The notes beneath the pieces are model-generated. The model made no database searches, had not been told where the DNA came from, and saw only the letters and a program-made list of their open reading frames with translations. Below are positions 10,308 to 19,271 of a stretch of 54,417 bases of DNA, piece by piece. Location of the stretch: positions 1-54,417 of the IMG/VR virus record IMGVR_UViG_3300049893_000864. One strand, 5' to 3'. Both the position numbers and the translations under genes were made by a program. Within the stretch, counting starts at the first letter, position 1. Each line of letters begins with the position of its first letter. The stretch is from a virus.

Positions 10308-13300
10308 ACAAACGAATGATACCGCTATATCCACTATAGCCGCTATATCCACTATAGCCACTACCAAAAAAACTACTATAGCCGCTATATCCACTATAGC
10401 CGCTACTAAAACCCCAAACCCATTCGTTTGTTAGTTGATAATCTGTTACTCCTGAATAACCACTATAACCACTTGAATTTGACCAAGTAAGATAAGTGCT
10501 TACTACTTTTTGTTTATGTTGACTATTATCCCAAACATCATTGTCAATTTGTTCTACTGTAACATCTGCAAATTGATCAATAGTTGCTACTGGTTCATAA
10601 TTGACCCAATATAAATTGCTTAATGGATCATCTGACCTATATTGATAACCATAATATTGTTGATATAATTGGAAGCGTTGCGGTGAAAATCGTTGCATGT
10701 CCTGCACTTCAAGACTTCCATGCTGATAACCAAGATAAAGCTTAAAAACATCATTAATTGGATTACCATAAGGGTCTTTTCTCGTAAACAAGTCAACCAT
10801 AAGTTGATCCAACATCAAGCTTTGTAGGTCTTGTTTTCCAAGTAATTTGTAACCTGCTGGATGAAGCATAAGCTTGATAACATCCTTATAATCCAATAAG
10901 GACATCGCATCCCATTTATTAGGATCATCCGATAGTACCGATACAGTCTTGATAGAATATGAGAAATCCTGATATTCATGACCATCTTGTAATCTAATAG
11001 TTGGATTGCTCAACATACCAAAATTGGTGTTAAATACTGAAGATTCATTGAACAAATTGTTGTTATGAGCCAACAAATTTGCCCGTGAATATCTAAGGTA
11101 TTTAGCAGTAGCACCACTTGTTAAGCCTACTAAATCTGCATCATTGATTGCAAAGCTAAACTCGTGAAGAAAGTATACAAATGATGGTTTAACTGATGAT
11201 TCATCAACAATAAGGAATCCATCTTCCGTTATGAAGGTATAACTATCAGTAGCATTTTCAATTTCAAGCGTATTAGTTGCTAGATTAAAATCCTCAACAT
11301 ATCCATGAGGACCGGCAGTATAAGCCACTCCAGAATATCCACTATAACCGCTGTAAGCAGAACCACCACTGTATCCAGAAACACCACTGTATCCAGAATA
11401 CCATACATCATAATTATAGTTTGCGTCATATACCAATTCACCACGCTTCAAATCTCCATTTCCAAATTCAGCAATACCTGTGATACATGGTAATACCATT
11501 GGTGTAATATCGTAGTTAATGCCATTGTTAACAATCTCAATAGATTTGATCTTACCTATACTATTAGAGTAAGCTAGGACTCTACCAGAATATCCACTTG
11601 AACTTGTGATTTGCGTTAGTGGAATCTTATCGTATCCAGTTCCTTTTTTCGATTGAATAACTCTTGTAATGATACCAGAATATCCACTTTCACCAAACTT
11701 CATATTTACTGGTGATAAATGACCAGTTCCAGAATATCCTACATCTAATAGGATAACTAATTTGAATGTAGTATAATCTTCATTGCTAAATGGATTAGCA
11801 GATGATGATGATAATTTTGGTCCTACTGTAATATCGTATGCATATGGACCATCGTTTCCAATTGAAACTATAGGCCATTCAATGTATATAGATGGATCAT
11901 TTAGTTTCTCTATCCTCAACTTATAGTCACATTCAATGTTGTTGTTAACTAATATGAAATAAGGTTCAAATGCTTCCGAATAAAATGCGTATATATTCGT
12001 AATTATATGAGTGAATAACTCTTGATCCCCGCCTCCACCAGAACCCTTCCAATACCCATTATTACCATTCATAGTTGGATCGGCTGATGGTGTATACCAA
12101 GTTGTACGATCTAAATCATCAGAATCTAGTACAAAAGGAACCCCCGAATATCCACTTACAGCAGTGATAACTCCACTAACACCAAATACATCAAATCCAA
12201 TACCTGAATATCCTTCTAGTTCAACATAAGGATTGATGTAATTTGATCCACCATCAAGAACCTCAACCTTCTTGATCCTATATGTTAAATTGACAGTAGG
12301 GGCACCACCAGAATAGCCACTATAACCAGATACAAATTGAGTTGGAAGATGGAAATACGGAGTTGAAGTTACAAATTCTCCTCGGCCACTAAATCCAGAA
12401 TAACCACTATGATTGGAAATATCTACACCAGAATATCCAGAAGCAATCGTTCCTCTAACCTTTGTTAACACCAATCCAGAAGTATCTGAGTCCTTTTCTT
12501 CAATCAAGAACCTATATGTTCCGTCTGATAGGGTATTATATCCTGTTGCTCCAGCATCAAGAATTCCATGTTCATTGGCAGAATCAACATCAAATGTAAA
12601 GTATGGTAATCCTGACGTAATTCCAGAGTAACCACTGAATCCAGAGTAACCACTGAATCCAGATGAATTGAAAACTGTCCTAATTACTGGATCAACATAA
12701 TTTGATCCACCATCAAGGATAGTCATTGTCAATGCTGTACCTAACTTACCAAGAGTTCCAGAAGCACCAACTCCATTGACTTGAACATCAATATCAGAAC
12801 ACTCCATATCAGCGGCAGTTAGAAGTGGAACTGGTACTGGCACATTAACTAAGTGTCTAGCCCGAACTTCACCCTTCGTAAAATAGTAGATTCCAGACTT
12901 AGTGAACATAATGCTTGCGTAACCAAGTTCACTTGTACCACTAACAAGAACCTTAACCAATTTAGTTGAAGCATCAGTTACAACGAAATAGATTTCATTG
13001 CCATACCTATCTGTTATACCAAACAGTTTTAAGACATCATCTGTTGTCCAACCATAACCACCATCAATTACTTCAATGGTATCAATTTCCAAAACAACTT
13101 GTCCAGTTGCACCATCTCCATCTACTACAATAACACCCTCTGCACCAGAACCAACACCATCAATATCTACGTATTCAACAAGGTCTCCGTTGTTGTAATT
13201 TGCTCCGGGAAGTTCAACTATGGTTTCTTCAATTCCACCAGTAGAAGTTTCTCCAACCACACATGTAAACCTTGTACCAGAACCATCAACAGTATATACC

Positions 13301-14016
13301 GTATCACCAGAACTATATAGACTACCACCATCGAGAACTTCAACATAAGCAATAACCTTGATCAACGTTAAATCAATATCTCCATCATTGAGATGAATTG
13401 TTATTGGATATGCCTTGTTAAAGGTATGATTACCATTGTTACGAATGGTAAGTTTCCAATAGTTTGAACTATCAATTAGATCGATGAACACTACATTATC
13501 TACAAATGCCTGAGACTTAGTTTCCGGTTGCGAGATTACATCACCTTCAAGAATTGTTGCATCAAAATCCAATTCTGTCGTAGATACAATCATCTGAATT
13601 GATGAAAAGAAGTCATTATCAGAACCACGGATGATATGATTCTTACCATAATCTAATGATGCATCAATATTGTAGAACTTGTCGAAGATATATTTGAATG
13701 AGTTTTCTGTACCCTTTGCCAAATACAACTCTCTCATGAATTTCAAAAATAGCCGCTCATCAAACGGAACTAACGTATTCTCCATACCAGTTGGTAGAAT
13801 ACGTTTTTCAATCTGCTCAATTGATTCTTCATCAGTTCTATCAACATCAAATCTATCATCTAATTTGCGAAGAACATCCAAAGGATACCCTTCTTGTTCC
13901 AAGAATTGATAGTATGCCTTTAGGAATTTGGCAAAGTTGGGAGCCTCATAATTGATAGCATCAGGTATCTGCCTGATTACAACTGAGGATACTTTAGGTT
14001 TGACTGATAATGTCAT
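10306..14016 (-). CDS. 7: Baseplate wedge protein, gp7-like, with scattered SGYSG insertions
   Basis: The protein has 1236 residues, close to the size of T4 gp7 (1032). The N-terminus (VIRQIPDAINYEAPNFAKFL) resembles the start of gp7-type wedge initiators in T4-like phages. The gene lies between gp6 and gp8, as in T4, and its start overlaps the gp6 stop by 4 bases. Unusually, SGYSG or (SGYSG)n tracts interrupt it at a dozen or more places and form its C-terminus (GSGYSGYSGYSGYSG then IIRL). GGSxY beta motifs (VLDGGSNYINP, ILDGGSNYVDP) recur between them. The core probably joins wedge proteins gp8, gp10 and gp53; the inserts look like exposed loops. Assignment rests on synteny and the N-terminus. 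Confidence 0.75.
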   Translation of the reverse strand: MTLSVKPKVSSVVIRQIPDAINYEAPNFAKFLKAYYQFLEQEGYPLDVLRKLDDRFDVDRTDEESIEQIEKRILPTGMENTLVPFDERLFLKFMRELYLAKGTENSFKYIFDKFYNIDASLDYGKNHIIRGSDNDFFSSIQMIVSTTELDFDATILEGDVISQPETKSQAFVDNVVFIDLIDSSNYWKLTIRNNGNHTFNKAYPITIHLNDGDIDLTLIKVIAYVEVLDGGSLYSSGDTVYTVDGSGTRFTCVVGETSTGGIEETIVELPGANYNNGDLVEYVDIDGVGSGAEGVIVVDGDGATGQVVLEIDTIEVIDGGYGWTTDDVLKLFGITDRYGNEIYFVVTDASTKLVKVLVSGTSELGYASIMFTKSGIYYFTKGEVRARHLVNVPVPVPLLTAADMECSDIDVQVNGVGASGTLGKLGTALTMTILDGGSNYVDPVIRTVFNSSGFSGYSGFSGYSGITSGLPYFTFDVDSANEHGILDAGATGYNTLSDGTYRFLIEEKDSDTSGLVLTKVRGTIASGYSGVDISNHSGYSGFSGRGEFVTSTPYFHLPTQFVSGYSGYSGGAPTVNLTYRIKKVEVLDGGSNYINPYVELEGYSGIGFDVFGVSGVITAVSGYSGVPFVLDSDDLDRTTWYTPSADPTMNGNNGYWKGSGGGGDQELFTHIITNIYAFYSEAFEPYFILVNNNIECDYKLRIEKLNDPSIYIEWPIVSIGNDGPYAYDITVGPKLSSSSANPFSNEDYTTFKLVILLDVGYSGTGHLSPVNMKFGESGYSGIITRVIQSKKGTGYDKIPLTQITSSSGYSGRVLAYSNSIGKIKSIEIVNNGINYDITPMVLPCITGIAEFGNGDLKRGELVYDANYNYDVWYSGYSGVSGYSGGSAYSGYSGYSGVAYTAGPHGYVEDFNLATNTLEIENATDSYTFITEDGFLIVDESSVKPSFVYFLHEFSFAINDADLVGLTSGATAKYLRYSRANLLAHNNNLFNESSVFNTNFGMLSNPTIRLQDGHEYQDFSYSIKTVSVLSDDPNKWDAMSLLDYKDVIKLMLHPAGYKLLGKQDLQSLMLDQLMVDLFTRKDPYGNPINDVFKLYLGYQHGSLEVQDMQRFSPQRFQLYQQYYGYQYRSDDPLSNLYWVNYEPVATIDQFADVTVEQIDNDVWDNSQHKQKVVSTYLTWSNSSGYSGYSGVTDYQLTNEWVWGFSSGYSGYSGYSSFFGSGYSGYSGYSGYSGIIRL
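10319..10407 (-). repeat. SGYSG-coding tandem repeat at the C-terminus of the gp7-like gene
   Basis: Tandem copies of TATAGTGGATATAGCGG-type units encode (SGYSG)n in two blocks separated by SSFFG, at the extreme C-terminus of the wedge protein. The codons differ from those of the fibre gene repeat (TATTCTGGA type), so this is not a simple copy of that tract. Confidence 0.85.
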
Positions 14017-15842
14017 TGTGCGATAGTAGATTGAATTAGATTGATTTTGGTATCTTCATCATTGATTTTCAAAATGTTGCTCTGTGCGCTGAATAAATTC
14101 TTGCCGAGAGGAATCATGTAAAGGTTAACTTGATCACCAGAAAAAGCTGTAACGTTCAATGATTGAATAGATACAATACCATTGACGTAATCCACTGTTC
14201 CAACGTTCTTCAATTCAGCAAATGTTCCATCAGTTAGAGTATGACCAATTATCATGTTATTACCAACGTTCTTCAAAATGATGTCTACACCATAACCCAT
14301 ATCGAATTTATCACTGAAAATCGATCCATCTTTCTGTTGAATTTGATTGTTGAAAACGATGGTATAAAGTCTACTCTTATTCACTTCTACCTTCATATCC
14401 TTATACACAACCAAATTGGTATCATTTCCGATAATCGAATTATGTACGCTATCAATCATTGCCTCAAACTTGGAAATCATTAATGGGTTGCCAAATTCCG
14501 ATAGAGTATTGTCACTATAATTGGAAATGGCAGTTCGAATCAATTCTTCAAGATTAATGTTCTTAGCAATAGAAGATGGAGTGAAATAGACATTAGATGT
14601 TACCTTAACGTTTAAGTATTCTGGTTCAACAAAGATCACCCTCATATTCATGACTGACTTCTCTTTCAACAATGTTCTAATTTGTTGCTTTTCAATCTCA
14701 GTTAGGAAGTTTTGGGTAGTTGGCTCAATACAAATGAAAACTGAGTTATATTGGATAGGAACATTTTCTTCTCCACCCCAAACCCGAATAGATTTGATAT
14801 TGTAGAAGTTGTCCATAATCAAACGTTTGTAGTCGAATGCCGTCACCGCCCGGTTTTGAACTGGATAGTTCATAGAAGCATTATAGCGAATAGTTTCAAT
14901 ATCTTCAGGGTCTTTACCACCAGAAGATGCACGACCAGTTGGATTGCTATCATCTATAACCAGTGTTGTTGATGTTCCATTGGGAACTACCTGCATTCCA
15001 TTATCGATTATTTGCTCGGCTAAAACAAAAACTCTTGCTCCATTGCCAATCTTTCCATTAGTAGTCATATATTCAACTGTAACCACCTGTCCCGGAGTTG
15101 GAATAGCACCAGTTGTAGTTCCATTTCCAAAGAAAATTTCAGTCTTGTCATTCTCAGCTTCTTGAGTGAAGAAAACTTGATTATCTTCTTGGATATTCAT
15201 CAGGGTTGATGAGTGGTGGTAAATGTTAGAATTGAATGAATTACCAGTATCATAAACCCGCATAACAATTGATGATACATCAACTTTTGCATTTGGAATG
15301 AGATACTTCAAAGTATGATCAATAACACCCGGATCATCTTCTGATGGGATCATATTCCATGAGAAGGTGAAGAACTCACCTTCGATCAACTCAACATTTG
15401 AAAACGTACATTCGTCGTTAGAGATAGTTGCATAATAGTCATTAGCAGTAACAAAAGTCATCTGCTTATTGTTGATGCTTGTGTTAAATTTAGTTCCACG
15501 CCTCATTCTTAATGAAGTGCCAATATTATCTCCTATAATATCATTGACCTCAACATCTACATATGCTCTTGCACCAAACCATCCTTGTGGGCGATAGCCA
15601 AGTCCTTTAGCGTGACTCAATACACTTGCTCTCTTGATAGCAGTATCAAGGAACATTTCATTGGCGACCATGTTAGCATACACTGAATTGTAGTGTGTGT
15701 TATATGCAAGAACATCGAGCAGATAACTTAATCCTGATGCTTCAAAATCATAGTCCGTGAAGTCAGAATGACTTCGCATCCACTCCTTCAAATTGGCCTT
15801 GATGTCCTCAAAGTTTAATGGGGCTACGTTTAGGGTTGTCAT
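14013..15842 (-). CDS. 6: Baseplate wedge protein gp6
   Basis: The 609-residue protein (T4 gp6: 660) begins LNFEDIKANLKEWMRSHSDF and continues GLSYLLDVLAYNTHYN, the conserved N-terminus of gp6/P2 J-type wedge proteins. In T4, gp6 dimers form the ring that links wedges around the hub. The start overlaps the gp25 stop by four bases and its stop overlaps the gp7-like start by four bases, so the three genes are translationally coupled. No SGYSG insert is present, unlike its neighbour. Confidence 0.92.
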   Translation of the reverse strand: MTTLNVAPLNFEDIKANLKEWMRSHSDFTDYDFEASGLSYLLDVLAYNTHYNSVYANMVANEMFLDTAIKRASVLSHAKGLGYRPQGWFGARAYVDVEVNDIIGDNIGTSLRMRRGTKFNTSINNKQMTFVTANDYYATISNDECTFSNVELIEGEFFTFSWNMIPSEDDPGVIDHTLKYLIPNAKVDVSSIVMRVYDTGNSFNSNIYHHSSTLMNIQEDNQVFFTQEAENDKTEIFFGNGTTTGAIPTPGQVVTVEYMTTNGKIGNGARVFVLAEQIIDNGMQVVPNGTSTTLVIDDSNPTGRASSGGKDPEDIETIRYNASMNYPVQNRAVTAFDYKRLIMDNFYNIKSIRVWGGEENVPIQYNSVFICIEPTTQNFLTEIEKQQIRTLLKEKSVMNMRVIFVEPEYLNVKVTSNVYFTPSSIAKNINLEELIRTAISNYSDNTLSEFGNPLMISKFEAMIDSVHNSIIGNDTNLVVYKDMKVEVNKSRLYTIVFNNQIQQKDGSIFSDKFDMGYGVDIILKNVGNNMIIGHTLTDGTFAELKNVGTVDYVNGIVSIQSLNVTAFSGDQVNLYMIPLGKNLFSAQSNILKINDEDTKINLIQSTIAQ

Positions 15843-16234
15843 CTAATTCGTTCCAGTTTAACAGTTACTTGTATGATTTGGTTTGGTTTTTCATTGATTA
15901 CAAATGCAATTGTTATGTTAACACCACCCATGAAATCCGGTTGATCGTCTACCACTACATTCGTAACTGTAATTCGTGGTTCCCAACGCTCAAGTTCTTG
16001 TTTCAATAATTTTGATGCCATTATTCTCGTAAATGGCGTTATCAACTCAAATAGGATGTTTTCAACATCTGATCCAAATAACGGGTTGAAAAGCTTCTCA
16101 CCCTTCCTTGTTCTAAGGATGTTTCTTATTGCTCCTTTGATTGCATCCTCATCAAATCGTCTTACAACGTCCAATGAGTTTGGATGCTTCAAAAATTGCT
16201 CATTTAAGTCTGAGTAAATGAATGTCTTTGCCAT
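15839..16234 (-). CDS. 25: Baseplate wedge protein gp25
   Basis: The 131-residue protein matches gp25 (T4: 132) in length and pattern, including IRNILRTRKGEKLFNPLFGS and the ERWEPRITVTNV region of the gp25/GpW family. In T4, gp25 joins gp53 and gp6 at the inner wedge and nucleates sheath assembly. It is followed directly by gp6. An AAGGA lies 11 bases before the ATG, overlapping a late-promoter-like GATAAATA. Confidence 0.93.
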   Translation of the reverse strand: MAKTFIYSDLNEQFLKHPNSLDVVRRFDEDAIKGAIRNILRTRKGEKLFNPLFGSDVENILFELITPFTRIMASKLLKQELERWEPRITVTNVVVDDQPDFMGGVNITIAFVINEKPNQIIQVTVKLERIR

Positions 16235-16240
16235 ACGTTC

Positions 16241-16248
16241 TATTTATC
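16241..16248 (-). promoter_or_regulatory. Possible late promoter motif GATAAATA before gp25
   Basis: GATAAATA on the minus strand lies 6 bases before the gp25 ATG. If used as a T4-type late promoter, transcription would start almost at the start codon. The match may therefore be fortuitous, since it overlaps the probable ribosome binding site. Confidence 0.3.
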
Positions 16249-16249
16249 C

Positions 16250-19090
16250 TTATGCGACCGATAGCTTACGATCAAACATTCTTTGAAGGGTTGAATCACC
16301 TGATCTTGGATCACCAGCACCAACATACTTGTCATTTGATTGATTAACGTTTGTAGTTGGTGCATTAACAATCGTATTGTTCTGAGTAGGGGCAGTTTTT
16401 GACGATACTGTAGGAACAATCGCTTGTGGATTCTTCATTGGTGAAGGAGCAACAGTTGGAGTACCACTTACACTTGGAGTTGTCAATGATGAACTAGATG
16501 CAGCAACAGGTGTTGGAGCAACTGCATCTGATCTTCCTGTATCAAACTCACCTAATGGCGAAACATTCTTTTCAGGCTCGCCTTGACTACCACCAGAATT
16601 TTTAGATGCTGATGGACTTACAGATTCTTGATTTCCGCCAATAGGTGTTGGAGTTGACATTGATTTCTTATCATCTCCTCCAAGGTCTTGAATTCTACCA
16701 TTTCTTAGGCTAACATTGAATCCTTCATGATTTCTCATTGTTGCCATCAATGCTTCACGTTCTTCTGATGAATATTCAGACATTTTCTTATCAGCACCAA
16801 CGGCATTGATCATCACCTTTTGATATACTTTGGTGTTATTCTCATTCGGCGGTGCCCATTTATGAACAGCTTCACTCAAAGTCAACTTTTGATAGGTTGG
16901 ACCAAAGAACAAATCTTCTTGAGCCTTCTTACCAATTGCAAGAGATGGAAATACGGCAAAACCGCCCTTATCACCACCAACAGCACCATGTTTTGCAGCC
17001 CAGCTATTAGCACCATTATAACGAATGTTACCCGGATTGTTGTTACGCCACGCAACTGTACCAGTTTTACGAATGGTCTTTCCACCCCATGTTTTAACAA
17101 CAATGTAACCTTTACCAGATTCAACGACTGACTCAATAGTGTTCAAATCATCACCAGTTTCGTTTTCTTTTGGAATGATTGCACTAGCAATACTACTACC
17201 ACTTGTCGCCGCCGGTTTCTTCAGATCAGAAGCAGTTTTTGATGATAAATTAATTCGATTGTAGTTAGAAACTACTCCTATACCAGCACCAATAGCGCCG
17301 CCAACAGCACCGCCAACCGCTGCACCAACTGGACCAAGGAACATGCCAACAGATGCACCTAATCCTGCTCCAGAAAGTGCAGAACTTGCAATATCAGTAG
17401 TAGCCGCTTTATTGTTAGCTACACGTTTTTCTTCTTCTGTGGCACCTGATTTATTAGCTTCTTCTTCATAATGCTCAGTAGCTTTATCTAATGCCCATCC
17501 ACCAGCTATACCTAATGCTGCACCAAATAAACCACCACCAACTCTACCAATTTTTTTGAGCCAACTACCCTTACCAGTTGGTTTTGGTTCAACTGGTTGA
17601 CCAGTCTTAGGATCAACTTTTGTTGGTACTTCACCAGCACCGCCCGGAATCGATGGTTCTACAGTTGGACCTCTTGGAGTCCTACGAACTCCCGGTGCAT
17701 CACCGCCCGGAATCGATGGTTCTACAGTTGGACCTCTTGGAGTCCTACGAACTCCCGGTGCATCACCGCCCGGAATCGATGGTTCTACAGTTGGACCTCT
17801 TGGAGTCCTACGAACTCCCGGTGCATCACCAGACGGTGTTCTTCCAGCATTCCTAGTTTCACGTATTCTAGTAGCCCGATCAATCATTCTACCACCAAAG
17901 TTAGTTAATGCTTTGATACCAAATAACTTTCCAAGCATCATCAAAAGTTTACCACCCATCGTTAAGATAGCTGGTACAATCATCATAATAGCAGCTAGAA
18001 TTTTTGATAGGAATCCATCTTCCTTTTTAGTAACTTCCTTACGAGTATTCTTCTCAATTTTCTTGAGAAGATCAAGCATCTTTTCATTCTCACGATTCTT
18101 CTTCAAGATAGTTTCAGTTTGAGACGTTTTTGCTACTGGAGATTCGCTACTACGCTTAAGCCTATTTGCTACAGATTCCTTAAATCTGGCCCATAATGAA
18201 GGTTTCTTTGGTGAAGTTTTAGTAGTCTCTTGGTCTCTTTTAATATCTTGAAGAACTGATTCCTGACCTTCTTGTTGTCCTTCTTCAGCACCTTCAGGAG
18301 AAGATTGTTCTGATCTTTTGTTTTGATCCTTATCCTCTTCTTTTTCCTTTGCTGCCCGTTGTTCTTTGCTATACTGAATAACACCCTTAGTAAACAAAGC
18401 TGCTCCAGCAGCAAGACCAAACAAACTCTTGTGTTGATGCGCTCCCATCAAAAAGGCACCACCTGCGGCTATTGCTGCATTCTTGCCTATTTGCCTTGCA
18501 ATCGATCCCTTCTTTTCAGGCGGTCTTTCAGTTGTAGGTTTCTTATTCTGTTTCCTAATTCCAGATGGCCCTTCATTTGGATTAAAGACTTCTGGGGTTT
18601 CAGGTGAAGATGATTCAGGTAATGGAGCATTACTACTGACTTTATCATCCAGTAATCCAAGAATATCTACCATGACATATTCAGGATCACCATTAGGTGA
18701 CATGAAGTAATTTTTCAAATTATCATATTGTTCTTCCTTCAATGAAGCAAAATTTTGGAAGTGACGAAGAATACCATTCGGTCCTTTATACAACTTATCT
18801 TCCCAAATACTCATCATGTTAACAATAAGTTGTTCCATCATGTTTCGCTTACTGCCCATCTTGAACTTCTTAAAGACAGCAGAATCCATCATATGAAGTG
18901 TTAAGTACTTCTTCACATTCTTTCTGAAGTACGCTTCATATGCTTTTTCAAGCATAGTCTTAGCCAAACCGATTTGTAGTTTACGGTTTGGTTTCATGAA
19001 TTCACCATCTAACCAATCAAAGAAATCAGTAAATTCCTTGCTGGTATAGGTTTCCTTCACTTTCTTAGGCGATTTCTTTGTATTGGTCAT
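16250..19090 (-). CDS. Tape-measure-like tail protein with peptidoglycan-cleaving domain
   Basis: The protein has 946 residues. 1-150 is helical and charged; 150-200 is Pro/Ser-rich; 204-235 is hydrophobic; 325-352 is a probable coiled coil; 360-400 is strongly hydrophobic; 421-484 is three identical 21-residue repeats (GGDAPGVRRTPRGPTVEPSI); 510-535 and 570-607 are Gly/Ala-rich hydrophobic; about 675-790 carries AWRNNNPGNIRYNG and GGFAVFPSLAIG, a virion lysozyme/transglycosylase-like domain; the rest is Ser/Thr/Pro-rich. Position directly after a gp26-like chaperone and its frameshift partner, plus long hydrophobic segments, fits a tape measure (gp29 equivalent) that also opens the cell wall. 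The spike gene here lacks lysozyme, which agrees. The catalytic residue was not identified. Confidence 0.75.
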   Translation of the reverse strand: MTNTKKSPKKVKETYTSKEFTDFFDWLDGEFMKPNRKLQIGLAKTMLEKAYEAYFRKNVKKYLTLHMMDSAVFKKFKMGSKRNMMEQLIVNMMSIWEDKLYKGPNGILRHFQNFASLKEEQYDNLKNYFMSPNGDPEYVMVDILGLLDDKVSSNAPLPESSSPETPEVFNPNEGPSGIRKQNKKPTTERPPEKKGSIARQIGKNAAIAAGGAFLMGAHQHKSLFGLAAGAALFTKGVIQYSKEQRAAKEKEEDKDQNKRSEQSSPEGAEEGQQEGQESVLQDIKRDQETTKTSPKKPSLWARFKESVANRLKRSSESPVAKTSQTETILKKNRENEKMLDLLKKIEKNTRKEVTKKEDGFLSKILAAIMMIVPAILTMGGKLLMMLGKLFGIKALTNFGGRMIDRATRIRETRNAGRTPSGDAPGVRRTPRGPTVEPSIPGGDAPGVRRTPRGPTVEPSIPGGDAPGVRRTPRGPTVEPSIPGGAGEVPTKVDPKTGQPVEPKPTGKGSWLKKIGRVGGGLFGAALGIAGGWALDKATEHYEEEANKSGATEEEKRVANNKAATTDIASSALSGAGLGASVGMFLGPVGAAVGGAVGGAIGAGIGVVSNYNRINLSSKTASDLKKPAATSGSSIASAIIPKENETGDDLNTIESVVESGKGYIVVKTWGGKTIRKTGTVAWRNNNPGNIRYNGANSWAAKHGAVGGDKGGFAVFPSLAIGKKAQEDLFFGPTYQKLTLSEAVHKWAPPNENNTKVYQKVMINAVGADKKMSEYSSEEREALMATMRNHEGFNVSLRNGRIQDLGGDDKKSMSTPTPIGGNQESVSPSASKNSGGSQGEPEKNVSPLGEFDTGRSDAVAPTPVAASSSSLTTPSVSGTPTVAPSPMKNPQAIVPTVSSKTAPTQNNTIVNAPTTNVNQSNDKYVGAGDPRSGDSTLQRMFDRKLSVA
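17638..17826 (-). repeat. Three perfect 63-bp direct repeats in the tape-measure-like gene
   Basis: Copies at 17638-17700, 17701-17763 and 17764-17826 are identical base for base. Each encodes 21 residues containing GVRRTPRGPTVEPSIP. Perfect identity including third positions implies recent in-frame expansion. Confidence 0.97.
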
Positions 19091-19259
19091 TCCTGTGTTC
19101 TTGCTCTTCTTCTTTCAACCGTTGAATCAACAAGGTAACATAAACATCACGCTCCCACGGCATCATTCCCTCAAGTTCTTCAAGTCTCATATTGTGAAAG
19201 TACATCAAATTGAAGTTGGTTCTTACATAATCCTCTAATGTATCATGGGATGATACCAT
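19065..19259 (-). CDS. Small tail chaperone extension (second frame of gp26-like gene)
   Basis: The 64-residue frame contains MPWERDVYVTLLIQRLKEEE, a hydrophobic/acidic pattern like the T part of tail-assembly chaperone pairs. Its ATG (19259) overlaps the TGA of the gp26-like gene, and the frame is open further upstream, across the slippery site. It may be made as a fusion by -1 frameshift (about 297 residues in total), by coupled reinitiation at TGATG, or both. It ends inside the start of the tape-measure-like gene (26-base overlap). The chaperone role is inferred from layout and the frameshift signal. Confidence 0.75.
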   Translation of the reverse strand: MVSSHDTLEDYVRTNFNLMYFHNMRLEELEGMMPWERDVYVTLLIQRLKEEEQEHRNDQYKEIA

Positions 19260-19271
19260 CAATCGAAAAAA
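19240..19271 (-). promoter_or_regulatory. Probable programmed -1 ribosomal frameshift signal
   Basis: The slippery heptamer T-TTT-TTC (19265-19271) sits in the correct zero-frame phase at the penultimate codons of the gp26-like gene. An 8-base spacer is followed by a perfect hairpin, GTATCAT-CCC-ATGATAC (19240-19256). A -1 slip reads FF-RLMVSSHD into the overlapping small frame and bypasses the TGA. Heptamer, phase, spacer and hairpin are all directly visible; use in the cell is inferred. Confidence 0.8.
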
